20,297 bases of DNA, from the NCBI GenBank assembly GCA_027858795.1, contig JAQICF010000066.1:1-20297 (forward strand), written 5' to 3'. Made by a program: the position numbers and the translations under genes. The notes under the pieces were generated by a model, which saw only the letters and a program-made list of their open reading frames with translations, was not told the origin of the DNA and did no database searches. Below are positions 1 through 8,005 of this stretch, piece after piece. Numbering within the stretch: the first letter of the stretch is position 1; the number at the start of each line of letters is the position of its first letter. The DNA is from Candidatus Delongbacteria bacterium. Lineage in GTDB: Bacteria; Delongbacteria; UBA4055.

Positions 1-80
1 AACGGATATGGCAAAAAGTAGTGGGGATAAGCTAAGTCGGAACTCTAAGTAACCCATTGATATTTTGCCAATGTTAGCCC
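1..80 (+). other. attC-like recombination site (integron type), left edge cut by the window
   Basis: The sequence opens with AAC. It then carries TGGCAAAA (9-16), about 46 bases of spacer, the exact complement TTTTGCCA (63-70), and GTTAGCCC (73-80). This is the R''-L''-spacer-L'-R' order of integron attC sites, with GTTAGCCC fitting the G/TTRRRY core. The spacer adds more pairing, AGTGGG (20-25) with CCCATT (53-58, one G-T), so one strand can fold into a long imperfect hairpin as attC sites do. The complementary RYYYAAC half would begin just before base 1 and cannot be seen. No integrase is present. It could instead be an ordinary dispersed palindrome. Confidence 0.4.
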
Positions 81-139
81 TTGTTCATTTTTCTTTTATC
101 TAATTAAGAATTAGTTCTACAATCCCTATGTGTCAATTT
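63..139 (+). repeat. Left arm of long inverted repeat flanking the two surface-protein genes
   Basis: Bases 119-139 are the perfect reverse complement of 5834-5854 (21 of 21). Further out, TTTTGCC (63-69), GTTAGCCC (73-80) and a T-rich block with TTTTTCTTTT recur in the same order in the opposite arm. The left arm carries a small extra palindrome (CTAATT...AATTAG, about 101-115) that the right arm lacks. The arms point towards each other around a segment of about 5.7 kb. Confidence 0.75.
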
Positions 140-261
140 ATTATTCAATCTGTTTAATGTAAAGAGAATAATTGTATTAATATTCATATAAAATAGTGTT
201 GCATTTATTACTTGAATTCACAATATTAAAAAAAATATCGATAACAATAATTATTTATCGC

Positions 262-290
262 TTGACATTTGATTTATTTTTCGTTACATA
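262..290 (+). promoter_or_regulatory. Sigma-70-type promoter for the Asp-box protein
   Basis: TTGACA (262-267) and TACATA (285-290) are separated by 17 bases. The start codon at 490 lies about 190 bases further on, so the transcript would have a long AT-rich leader. The leader holds a small hairpin (GACTTAAAAGTC near 356) but no riboswitch that I recognise. Confidence 0.45.
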
Positions 291-489
291 CTATATGAGA
301 ATTAGGTTTTCTCCATTTTTTTAAAGATGTTAAATATTGATGAAGTGAATGTAAAGACTTAAAAGTCGCATATGATAGCTGAAAGTAAAAGAATCAAGAA
401 GGAAATGTAAAAAAATATACTATACCAAAAATATTGAAAATTCTAAATTATCGAAATAATATAAGATAATTTAAAAACGAGGTAATACC

Positions 490-1758
490 ATGAAAACAAA
501 ACTAACGATATTCATAATTTTAATAGCCGCTTTTTTCTTATTTGCAGAAGATTTCTGGATGAAACTAAACTGGGATAATCCAACTATGAGTATTTTTTAT
601 ACAACTCAGGATGAAATCTATATTAACACGGATGATTCAATTACGCAATATTCTCAATACTGCTCAAAAGACAATGGCAATACTTGGGAAAAATTGAATT
701 ATCACAAGATTTGTAAAGGTATAAGGTATATTGAAGAAAATGGAAATTACCTGTATTTTACGGCTTTGGATTCTACAGGACCAACGAGCTGGGATTGGTT
801 TTTACATAAGATTCATAAAGATTCAACTCAGAGCCGAGCACTTTTAGAAATACGATTTAATTCAATGGTTAAGTTCAAGGATAATTTTTATTTTCTTAAA
901 TGGGGTGGTATTATTAAATCTAATTTAGATATAGCAGACACTAACCAAGTATTGGTTGGAACAGAAGGAAATCAATTATTTACATCTATAGTTTTAGATT
1001 CAACTGGAACAATATATGCCGGTTCGACTAATTATTTAGGAGCAGGTGGTTTATATAGGTCTGATGATAACGGAGATACATGGAATGGACCCGGTCCAAA
1101 TCTATTAGATGACTTCATATCTGCAATGGTCGTTGATTCAGAAGGTAGGATATTTGCAGGAACCCGAGGGCATTATTTTCTAGGTACAGGCAGGATATAT
1201 AGATCAGAAGATAATGGAGTAAGTTGGGAGATAGTTGCCGGAGATGGAGCTTTTGTTACGTCAATGGTGATAAACAGTGAAGATAAAATATTTGTGGGTT
1301 TGGCATCTGGTGATATGATTTACAGTAGAGATCATGGAGATACTTGGAATTATATTAATGAAGGATTAAGTGGCCCCGGAGAGATTGAACATATGGCAAT
1401 TTCACCTGATGAGTATATCTACCTTGCTACTCGGGGAGGAGTTTATAGAAGCGTAAATTCAACTTCAATTAACAATGAACAATTGATAATTAATAATTAT
1501 GAGTTGGATCAAAATTACCCGAATCCGTTTAATAACCAGACGAATATATCACTCAGTATTCAAGAGAACTGTGAAGTGAGATTAGCAGTTTATAACATTA
1601 AAGGTGAGTTTGTAAAAGATATTTTTGAAGGAAGTTTAAATAAAGGGTTCTATAGTTATTCTTTTAAAGCTGATGCACTGAATTCAGGTGTGTATTTTTA
1701 TAATATTGAAATCAATGGAAAAATAATGGATTCTAAGAAAATGCTATACCTAAAATAA
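490..1758 (+). CDS. Secreted Asp-box (BNR) beta-propeller protein with type IX sorting domain
   Basis: A 422-residue exported protein. Residues 1-19 are a signal peptide (KTK, a hydrophobic core, then FAE). The body carries four Asp-boxes of the S-x-D-x-G-x-T/S-W type at about 59-66, 191-198, 239-246 and 279-286. These mark beta-propeller blades of the sialidase/BNR fold, each followed by a short strand repeat such as IYAGS or IFAGT. Residues about 338-422 form a type IX secretion C-terminal sorting domain (YPNPF, VYNIKG, final MLYLK), so the protein should be moved across the outer membrane and held on or released from the surface. No sialidase catalytic residues are evident; ligand binding or scaffolding is more likely than hydrolysis. 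Start: ATG with ACGAGGT (477-483) upstream. The linker (about 326-338, INNEQLIINN) is low-complexity and may derive from an AT-rich repeat. Confidence 0.8.
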   Translation: MKTKLTIFIILIAAFFLFAEDFWMKLNWDNPTMSIFYTTQDEIYINTDDSITQYSQYCSKDNGNTWEKLNYHKICKGIRYIEENGNYLYFTALDSTGPTSWDWFLHKIHKDSTQSRALLEIRFNSMVKFKDNFYFLKWGGIIKSNLDIADTNQVLVGTEGNQLFTSIVLDSTGTIYAGSTNYLGAGGLYRSDDNGDTWNGPGPNLLDDFISAMVVDSEGRIFAGTRGHYFLGTGRIYRSEDNGVSWEIVAGDGAFVTSMVINSEDKIFVGLASGDMIYSRDHGDTWNYINEGLSGPGEIEHMAISPDEYIYLATRGGVYRSVNSTSINNEQLIINNYELDQNYPNPFNNQTNISLSIQENCEVRLAVYNIKGEFVKDIFEGSLNKGFYSYSFKADALNSGVYFYNIEINGKIMDSKKMLYLK

Positions 1759-1759
1759 A

Positions 1760-1935
1760 AAAAAGGAGATGAAGTCAGCACAATGAACAATTAAGCTCTC
1801 CGTAAAGCTACCGACCAAGTAAAATACGGAGAATGTTAAAGTTAGAGTTACCGATCTCTACTCCTTTTTGTAATATAAGTAGAATCAAACGGTAACTCCA
1901 GTAGAAAAGTTAATGTAAAAAATAGGAGTGAACCG
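1760..1935 (+). ncRNA. Structured, apparently bistable leader RNA (riboswitch-like) before the protease gene
   Basis: The leader is closed by AAAAAGGAG (1760-1768) and its exact complement CTCCTTTTT (1861-1869). Inside is an 8-bp hairpin, TCTCCGTA (1797-1804) with TACGGAGA (1825-1832), whose loop holds AAGCTACCGACCAAG. GAGTTACCG (1845-1853) is exactly complementary to CGGTAACTC (1890-1898), with a nested pair TCTACT (1857-1862) / AGTAGA (1878-1883). The same CGGT-A-ACTCC strand (1890-1899) can instead pair with GGAGT-GA-ACCG (1925-1935), which covers the ribosome binding site and the first base of the GTG start. The two pairings exclude each other, as in a translational on/off switch. The blocks CCGTAAAGCTACCGACC and GTTACCGAT resemble conserved parts of the c-di-GMP-I (GEMM) aptamer, but the expected P1 pairing and GNRA-capped P2 are not visible, so the ligand is open. 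Confidence 0.55.
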
Positions 1936-4900
1936 TGAAGTTAAGTAAGATAATTACGTTTTTTTTAGTCTTATGTTTCGTCGAAGCATACAGTGAGCTA
2001 GTAAATATTAATCCGGATCCCAATGGTGAGCCATGGTATGATGGAGGACTTGTTTTAAATGAAGAAGGAGAAGCTTTTTTAAATTCATTACCAAGAATGT
2101 CTATACCTAACAATGATATTGGAATAGATTTACCTGAAAGTTATGATATTTCTGAGTCTCAACACTTTAGGGAAATTTTTAATCAGTCTGATGGTTGTTG
2201 TGCACAAGCTTCAATGATAGGATATACTTTCACTTACAAAGTGAATAAAATAAATGGAACTACTGCCTCTGCTCAACTTGCGAATCAGTTCCCTACTCAT
2301 TTTACTTATAATTTTGTAAATAGGAATTCAGGTGGCAGAAGTTCGACATTTGGTCAAGCTATTAAAATTGCTTCAGAATCTGGAATTCCAAATTCTGAAG
2401 TCTGGAATGAACTTACGGGAGATCCACTTGCAGGAGATATTGGTTTTTGGATGAGCGGTTATGATAGATATAAAGAAGCTCTAAATAATAGGTCAATATT
2501 GACTGAGCATCCAACAGGTGGTTATGTAATCGATGTAAATTGTGATGATAATAAGTCCGAAAAGGAAACCTTGGCGAATGTTAAATATTACTTATCTGAA
2601 CAATTAATAACTCACCAGAATGTCAGTGTAGATGGTCCGTTAAGTATTGGTATGCTTATGACTATGGGTTCTTATGAAATGGATTATATACTTGGGGATG
2701 GTTTCCCTGTTATTAAAACTCATCCAATAATGATTAGCACAGGTACAGACTTTTATAATACAAGTCATGCAATGACAGTAGTGGGCTATGATGACAATAT
2801 TCGTTATGACTTCAATAAAGACGGTAGGATTAATAATAGTACAGATATAAATAATGATGGTGAAGTAACTATGGCTGAATGGGAAGTTGGTGCTCTAAAA
2901 GTAGTAAATAGTTGGGGTGCACATTGGCCTGATTTTGATGATGGAGGATATTTTTACTTACCTTACAGATTTATAAATAAACTGACAAGATATAATTTTG
3001 TTGGTATGGCAGTTGAAAAAAAATCAACACCTGAAATGACATATAAAGTCAATATGCAGCATCATAATAGATATTCATTAGGGCATGAAATTGGATTATC
3101 TGATGATCCGAGTTCTGATATATTTACGGGTAAAAATTTAGAAGTTAAGGACCTTTATACATTTTCTCAACATAGTGGCTATATTCCAATGCGAGGAGAT
3201 GGTGATTATAGACCAATTGAATTTTGTTTTCAAGTTCCGCAGTCAGATTTTGCACCAAAGAAGTATTTTTATATTGTTGGAGATCGTATATCCAATGATT
3301 TAGACTTGGATGTAGTACCATCAGGTTTTACACCAAAGATATTAAATTTTGAGCTGATTGATGAAAGGTATAAAAAATTTATAATACCGTGTAATGAAAG
3401 TGATGTTAATATTGTTGATTTTGATACTACAGTTTTATCTATTATTTATGACGTTTATTTAGAAAATGAGATAACATCTGATTTTACATTTGAATACAAT
3501 GTTGGAATCATAGATAATGTTGATATTGTACCAAACAAAACATTGACTTTGGCAGATAATACAAAACTTTATTTTCATAATTCAGGTCTTAGCAGTTCTG
3601 CAAGTAATATTTTGATCGAAGGTAATGCGAATTTTGTTGGGTTTAGTAGTACCACTTCAGATATTATTAGTGTTGAAAATGCACAAATTATAGTAGGTAA
3701 GAGTCTACGTCTAAAGAATTGTGATTTAATTCTTGATGATTTTACAACATTGATACTTACAGAAAATGCTGAATTAGTAGTTTCTGAAGGATCAGACTTA
3801 ATTATATCACCTAATGCAAATATCCAATTTGGTACGGGTTCTAAGATTACCTTAGAAAAAGGTGGAAAACTAACACTTCTTGATAATTCAATTTTAACTG
3901 TAAATAATCAATCCATGATTGAAATTATTAATTCTGAATCAGGGATAAATTATGGATTTAACACTGAATTGAAAATATATGACAACTCATCGTTAATTTT
4001 AGGCGAGAACACATTATATGAAGCAACTACTGGGTCTGTAATCAGTATTGCGGAAGGTTCAACTTTAAGATTGTATGAAGGGGCAGAATTTGCGATTAAA
4101 TCAGGTTCAGAAATTAACTTTGAATCTAATACGACTATGATTGAAGCTGAAACAGGAGCAAAAATAACATTAAAAAGTGGTGTAACTCTAAATCTTGATG
4201 GTGTGGTTTTTAACGGTACTGGATACGATGGTATAGTTGCAGAAGATGAAAGCATTGTCCTTATTCAGAATTGTAATTTTAATGGTGCAAAAACAGCAGT
4301 AAGTGGTGCACCTGATATATGTAATGTATCAAATTCTACATTTGTTGATTGTATTGATGGTGTTAATTTAAACGGAACTCACTACAATCTTTCATCTAAC
4401 CATTTCATCGGTAAAGATTTGATGGGTACAGCAATAACAGTAGTTCAATCCAGTGGTAAAATAATTGACAATCAGATAAAGGGATTCTTCAGGGGTGTTA
4501 TTAATGTGTCATGTTCTCCTAAAATGTATGGAAACACAATTAAGAATAATGCACGTAACGGACTTTATTCCTCTGGTTTGAATTCAGTACCTGTACTAAC
4601 TGATATGACTATAATTGATATAAAGAGTACTGAACCAAGCAATACTATAATCAATAATGGAGATGGGTATATTGGTCATCCTGTTCCAATAGTACATATG
4701 CCATCACAGATTTCAGTTGTTAATGGTAGTAATATCTATATGAAATACTGTAATAATTACATATATCCTAGCCCAGGTTCTGATGTGTTTTGTATGCTTG
4801 GAGCAAAAATACTACAACAAGGTCCAATTAATTTTCCAACAGTAGAGCATTATGTAGATGCACGTGGTAATTACTGGGGAACGAATGATGTTACGAGTGA

Positions 4901-5768
4901 TATGTTTTATACCGACCCATATTACAGTATAGATTTCTCAGATGAAGTTAAGATAGAAGATGGAATACCTATAACCTCACCGTTACCGGATTCAGAAAGT
5001 AAGTCATTTGACTTGTTAATGAAAGCTTTTGAAGCAGAAGTTGATGGTAAATATGACAAATCAATTCATTTCTATGAGAAGATAATAAAAAAATATCCTG
5101 AGAGTGATGAAGCTATGGTAGCCTATACTAATCTACCAGATAGCTATAATGAAGAAGGATTGGATCTTGAACCACTTATCAGCATTTATGATACACAACT
5201 TGCTTCAGATGATGATAAAGTAAATAAAAAGTTCTTTAAGGAAATGAAAGTAGCTACAAAGATCAAGGGTAAGAAATATGATGAAGCGATTGCACTTTCT
5301 GAAGAAATGATATTAGAAGCTGAATCTGAAGAAGAAGAAATACTGTGTGAGATTGATATTGCAATTGCGAATATGATGAAAGGTAGTAGTAAAGGAAGTA
5401 GTAAAACTGATCACACTAAGACTTTAAATGATCTTCTTGCAAAGTTGAATGAAGGTGAAGAAGAAGGTGAAGTGAAAACTGATATTGCAGGTTCTGCATT
5501 ACCAACAGAGTTTACATTATATCAGAATTATCCGAATCCTTTCAACCCTGTTACGCAAATCAAATTTGCTTTACCTACTGCAAGTGATGTAAAACTAAAT
5601 GTTTATAATATCAATGGACAATTAGTATCTGAACTTGTAAAGGGAAGCAAAGAAGCAGGAATTCATAAAGTTAATTACGATGCAAGTAATTTTAACTCAG
5701 GTATGTATTTCTATACACTTGAAGCAAATGGAATGAGCATTACTAAAAAAATGATACTCACAAAATAA
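1935..5768 (+). CDS. Secreted papain-like cysteine protease / beta-helix protein with type IX sorting domain
   Basis: A 1277-residue surface protein with a signal peptide (about 1-20). Residues about 60-350 look like a papain-family (C1A) peptidase: Q84 ahead of a C88-C89-A-Q-A-S nucleophile motif, H278 in SHAMTVVGYDD, and N325 in VVNSWG. Between H and N is a calcium-binding-type insertion (292-316) with two DxNxDG loops, like a dockerin or EF-hand. About 560-950 holds many short strand repeats ending in N, S or G ladders, typical of a right-handed parallel beta-helix. About 1010-1165 is acidic and helical with a TPR-like segment (KYDKSIHFYEKIIKKYPES). Residues about 1190-1277 are the type IX sorting domain (YPNPFNP, VYNINGQ, final MILTK). 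The start is GTG at 1935, six bases after AGGAG (1924-1928). That site is contested by the upstream leader hairpins, suggesting translational control. Which of C88 and C89 is catalytic is unclear. Confidence 0.8.
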   Translation: MKLSKIITFFLVLCFVEAYSELVNINPDPNGEPWYDGGLVLNEEGEAFLNSLPRMSIPNNDIGIDLPESYDISESQHFREIFNQSDGCCAQASMIGYTFTYKVNKINGTTASAQLANQFPTHFTYNFVNRNSGGRSSTFGQAIKIASESGIPNSEVWNELTGDPLAGDIGFWMSGYDRYKEALNNRSILTEHPTGGYVIDVNCDDNKSEKETLANVKYYLSEQLITHQNVSVDGPLSIGMLMTMGSYEMDYILGDGFPVIKTHPIMISTGTDFYNTSHAMTVVGYDDNIRYDFNKDGRINNSTDINNDGEVTMAEWEVGALKVVNSWGAHWPDFDDGGYFYLPYRFINKLTRYNFVGMAVEKKSTPEMTYKVNMQHHNRYSLGHEIGLSDDPSSDIFTGKNLEVKDLYTFSQHSGYIPMRGDGDYRPIEFCFQVPQSDFAPKKYFYIVGDRISNDLDLDVVPSGFTPKILNFELIDERYKKFIIPCNESDVNIVDFDTTVLSIIYDVYLENEITSDFTFEYNVGIIDNVDIVPNKTLTLADNTKLYFHNSGLSSSASNILIEGNANFVGFSSTTSDIISVENAQIIVGKSLRLKNCDLILDDFTTLILTENAELVVSEGSDLIISPNANIQFGTGSKITLEKGGKLTLLDNSILTVNNQSMIEIINSESGINYGFNTELKIYDNSSLILGENTLYEATTGSVISIAEGSTLRLYEGAEFAIKSGSEINFESNTTMIEAETGAKITLKSGVTLNLDGVVFNGTGYDGIVAEDESIVLIQNCNFNGAKTAVSGAPDICNVSNSTFVDCIDGVNLNGTHYNLSSNHFIGKDLMGTAITVVQSSGKIIDNQIKGFFRGVINVSCSPKMYGNTIKNNARNGLYSSGLNSVPVLTDMTIIDIKSTEPSNTIINNGDGYIGHPVPIVHMPSQISVVNGSNIYMKYCNNYIYPSPGSDVFCMLGAKILQQGPINFPTVEHYVDARGNYWGTNDVTSDMFYTDPYYSIDFSDEVKIEDGIPITSPLPDSESKSFDLLMKAFEAEVDGKYDKSIHFYEKIIKKYPESDEAMVAYTNLPDSYNEEGLDLEPLISIYDTQLASDDDKVNKKFFKEMKVATKIKGKKYDEAIALSEEMILEAESEEEEILCEIDIAIANMMKGSSKGSSKTDHTKTLNDLLAKLNEGEEEGEVKTDIAGSALPTEFTLYQNYPNPFNPVTQIKFALPTASDVKLNVYNINGQLVSELVKGSKEAGIHKVNYDASNFNSGMYFYTLEANGMSITKKMILTK

Positions 5769-5795
5769 CTTCATTATTTCTAAATAAGAAACATT

Positions 5796-5825
5796 AGAGG
5801 TGGCATCAAAACCACCTCTTTTTTT
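5796..5825 (+). terminator. Rho-independent terminator of the protease gene
   Basis: AGAGGTGG (5796-5803) pairs perfectly with CCACCTCT (5812-5819) across an 8-base loop, and is followed by a run of seven T. It lies 27 bases after the stop codon. Confidence 0.9.
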
Positions 5826-5833
5826 ATATCTTT

Positions 5834-5894
5834 AAATTGACACATAGGGATTGTTTTAAAAAGAAAAATTAATTAGGGCTAACGTGCGGCAAAA
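5834..5894 (-). repeat. Right arm of the inverted repeat flanking the two surface-protein genes
   Basis: Bases 5834-5854 are the exact reverse complement of 119-139. GGGCTAAC (5876-5883) and GGCAAAA (5888-5894) mirror GTTAGCCC and TTTTGCC of the left arm. Beyond it, GGCAAAAAG and CTTTTGC (5888-5916) form a second hairpin, and another GGCAAAACGCC block follows near 5938-5950. No complete attC is formed here, because no GTTRRRY core follows on the plus strand. Confidence 0.7.
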
Positions 5895-5905
5895 AGACGT
5901 ACTTC

Positions 5906-6781
5906 CTTTTGCTGTCTATCTCACGCCTAATTAAAATGGCAAAACGCCGTACGTCGTTTTTTTCTCCTGTACTTCCAGGTTGTCGAGTGGCTCTTTATCT
6001 TCTCGAATCCTTTCTTTGTGCTTTAGTCATTTTATCAATGATTAAAGATAAATGATTCTTTTAGAAAATGTGAATGTTTTTTGAAGTTACAATTTTTATT
6101 AGAATTAGATTTTATCTTTTTATGAGTTTATTTAATTTATTTTGTATTATATCTGATTAAATGATTATATTTATTTGAAATGTTAATAAACAATCAAATG
6201 TACAGAGCCAGGAGCTAATGATAATTTTAATAGCTATAACCATAATTTATAATATTACATTCAATTTCCCATTTGCTTAACCTACAAAAAACAATTATTA
6301 TCCAAGTATGAACCTTCTGAATCAACCTATACTTTTAATAGTTAAGCAAGCACGATGCACATCTGTTGCAACTTATACCTAACACATATACTATTTCTTA
6401 TAATATTATTATTTAGGATGTGAATTGAAAATGAAAGTCTTGTATTTTGATCTTATTTATCATTTTATGTATATTCCATTTGCTTTACCCAGGAAAATCA
6501 ATTATCTATATTACTATGATCATCCTTAATCAACCTATATATTTTATAGCTAAACAAGCACGATACACATCTGTTGCTAATCTGTTGCAACTCATGCCTA
6601 CCACCGACACTATATCTTATAATGATTGCTACTTACAACACGAATTAAACTTTAAAATCAAGAAAATTAATTAAGTTTAAAAGATGTGGAATTCAGCTTT
6701 ACCAGAAATTTGAATAATTTTTTTATTCTTTTACAAATGCTTTTTCATTATATTACAGGTAACATAAATTGGCAAACACCT
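5906..6781. other. Long AT-rich intergenic stretch, no convincing gene
   Basis: The left part (5906-5965) contains short palindromes such as CGCCGTACGTCG and a T-run. The rest is very AT-rich and includes the tandem duplication described separately. A 75-codon open frame at 6447-6674 starts with TTG, has no ribosome binding site and overlaps the repeat, so I do not call it. No promoter for ispD stands out, and ispD may be read from a weak upstream start. Confidence 0.5.
6260..6623 (+). repeat. Diverged tandem duplication, about 208-bp period
   Basis: Copy 1 (about 6260-6405) and copy 2 (about 6470-6623) share blocks in the same order: CCATTTGCTT, AATCAACCTATA (6320 and 6528), CAAGCACGAT, ACATCTGTTGC and ACTAT..CTTATAAT. 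Copy 2 carries an internal duplication of ATCTGTTGC (6569-6577 and 6580-6588). Both copies give a similar peptide in one frame (NQPI..I.KQAR.TSVA), but copy 1 has stop codons on either side. It may be a decayed small gene or a non-coding element. Confidence 0.6.
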
Positions 6782-7480
6782 ATGAAAAAAATTACAGTTC
6801 TCATTACTGCTGCAGGTTCAGGAAAAAGAATGGGATTGGATATTAAGAAACAATATCTTGAATTAAATGGAAGGTCTATTCTTGCTCATACTATCGAAAT
6901 ATTTGAAAAAATAGATCTAGTAAATGATATTGTTTTAGTTTGCCCAAAGGATGATATTGAATTCGTTAAGACTGATATTGTCAATAAAAACGGTTATCAG
7001 AAAGTTATTCTTGTTACTGCCGGTGGAAAAGAAAGGCAGAACTCAGTGTTCAATGCTTTGAAAGAAGTAAAATGTAGATATGATGACATTGTTTTAATAC
7101 ATGACGGTGTTCGTCCGTTTGTATCTGAATCTTCAGTGTTGAATTCTATTGAGGGTGCAATTGAATTTGGAGCTGCTGTGGTCGGTGTAAAACCGAAGAA
7201 CACCTTAAAAACCTTACGTGCAGGTTCGATAGTGAATACTATTAATAGAGATGAGCTGTTCTCTGTACAAACTCCACAAGCTTTCCAGTATGACATTATT
7301 TCAAGTTGTTATGAAAAAGCTTTTGAGGATAATTTTTATTCAACAGATGATTCTGCTCTTGTTGAAAAATATGCAGATTATATTCAAATTGCTCCAATCG
7401 AAGGAGATTATTTCAACATAAAGATCACTACAGAAGAGGATCTCGTTTTTGCAAATGCAATTCTTGGGAATAAAATGTAA
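6782..7480 (+). CDS. ispD: 2-C-methyl-D-erythritol 4-phosphate cytidylyltransferase
   Basis: Cytoplasmic enzyme of the MEP (non-mevalonate) isoprenoid pathway, joining CTP and methylerythritol 4-phosphate to give CDP-methylerythritol. The 232-residue product is of normal family length. It has the nucleotide-binding loop AAGSGKRMG (10-18) followed by KKQY (22-25), the HDGVRPF motif (107-113), the NTINR and TPQAF segment, and TDD near the C terminus, all hallmarks of IspD. I chose the ATG at 6782 because homology begins there (KKITVLITAAG). The frame is open for 32 codons upstream, but those read as an unrelated hydrophobic stretch. No strong ribosome binding site precedes either start. Convergent with the sigma/anti-sigma pair; not in an obvious operon. 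Confidence 0.93.
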   Translation: MKKITVLITAAGSGKRMGLDIKKQYLELNGRSILAHTIEIFEKIDLVNDIVLVCPKDDIEFVKTDIVNKNGYQKVILVTAGGKERQNSVFNALKEVKCRYDDIVLIHDGVRPFVSESSVLNSIEGAIEFGAAVVGVKPKNTLKTLRAGSIVNTINRDELFSVQTPQAFQYDIISSCYEKAFEDNFYSTDDSALVEKYADYIQIAPIEGDYFNIKITTEEDLVFANAILGNKM

Positions 7481-7506
7481 AAAATAGGGCGTATATCGAT
7501 ACGCCC
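7479..7506 (-). terminator. Terminator for the sigma / anti-sigma operon
   Basis: On the minus strand GGGCGTAT (7506-7499) pairs with ATACGCCC (7494-7487) around a 4-base loop, followed by TATTTTTTAC. It lies 40 bases after the minus-strand stop at 7547 and directly abuts the ispD stop codon. On the plus strand there is no T-run after the hairpin, so it should act mainly on the minus strand. Confidence 0.75.
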
Positions 7507-7546
7507 CTACATTCTCAATTATCCATTATACATTTTCAATTATTTT

Positions 7547-8002
7547 TTACATATTCTCCAAAAACGCAATATCCTCATACAGTTCATCCTCGTAAGAAAA
7601 AGTCTGTTCTTCATCTAGAAGATCGTAGCTAACTTCAAAACCTTCATTATACAGCCCATCATATGCTAATAGTAATTCATCATCATTAAAAATATCAGAC
7701 GTTAGTAGTAGCTCATCATCATTAAAAATATCATGGTCAATAGTTGTTTCTATGTTAGTCTTATTTGCAACATTTATATTTTGAAATACAGGTAATTTCA
7801 CTGTCAATACGTTTAATGATATTATTATAGCTAAAACAATAGATGCAGCTACCGAATAAATTTTTAGTCTAGTTTTAAAAAAGCTGACTTTTTTTACTTT
7901 TATTTTAGAGAATATCTGCTGATCCAGTCCATCCGGAACTTTTATATATTCTTCTTTCAGCATTGAAAATATTTCTTCGTCTGTATATTCTTTATTTTTC
8001 AT
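7547..8002 (-). CDS. Putative membrane anti-sigma factor (hypothetical, one transmembrane segment)
   Basis: A 151-residue protein lying three bases after the ECF sigma gene and read from AAGG within that gene's last codons, so the two are translationally linked. Residues 1-45 are charged and cytoplasmic-like (a short DEEIFSMLKEEY..VPDGLDQQIFSKI segment), 47-69 form one hydrophobic membrane helix, and 70-151 are very acidic. The acidic part contains a perfect 10-residue tandem repeat, DIFNDDELLL, at 91-100 and 103-112. By position and topology this is a likely anti-sigma or sigma-regulatory protein. No zinc-binding (ZAS) His-Cys motif is seen, so family membership is unproven. Similar small proteins follow ECF genes in Bacteroidota-like genomes. 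Confidence 0.6.
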   Translation of the reverse strand: MKNKEYTDEEIFSMLKEEYIKVPDGLDQQIFSKIKVKKVSFFKTRLKIYSVAASIVLAIIISLNVLTVKLPVFQNINVANKTNIETTIDHDIFNDDELLLTSDIFNDDELLLAYDGLYNEGFEVSYDLLDEEQTFSYEDELYEDIAFLENM

Positions 8003-8005
8003 AAT

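Noticed and set aside
1760..1869. A simple terminator for the Asp-box gene made from AAAAAGGAG and CTCCTTTTT
   Set aside because: The arms are about 90 bases apart with a structured interior and compete with other pairings; it fits a riboswitch closing helix better, though a conditional terminator role is still possible.
5876..5965. A complete second attC site at the right end
   Set aside because: GGGCTAAC and GGCAAAA are present, but no matching GTTRRRY core follows on the same strand within attC distance.
6447..6674. A 75-codon open frame as a small protein gene
   Set aside because: It starts with TTG, lacks a ribosome binding site and overlaps the diverged tandem repeat; the other copy is broken by stops.
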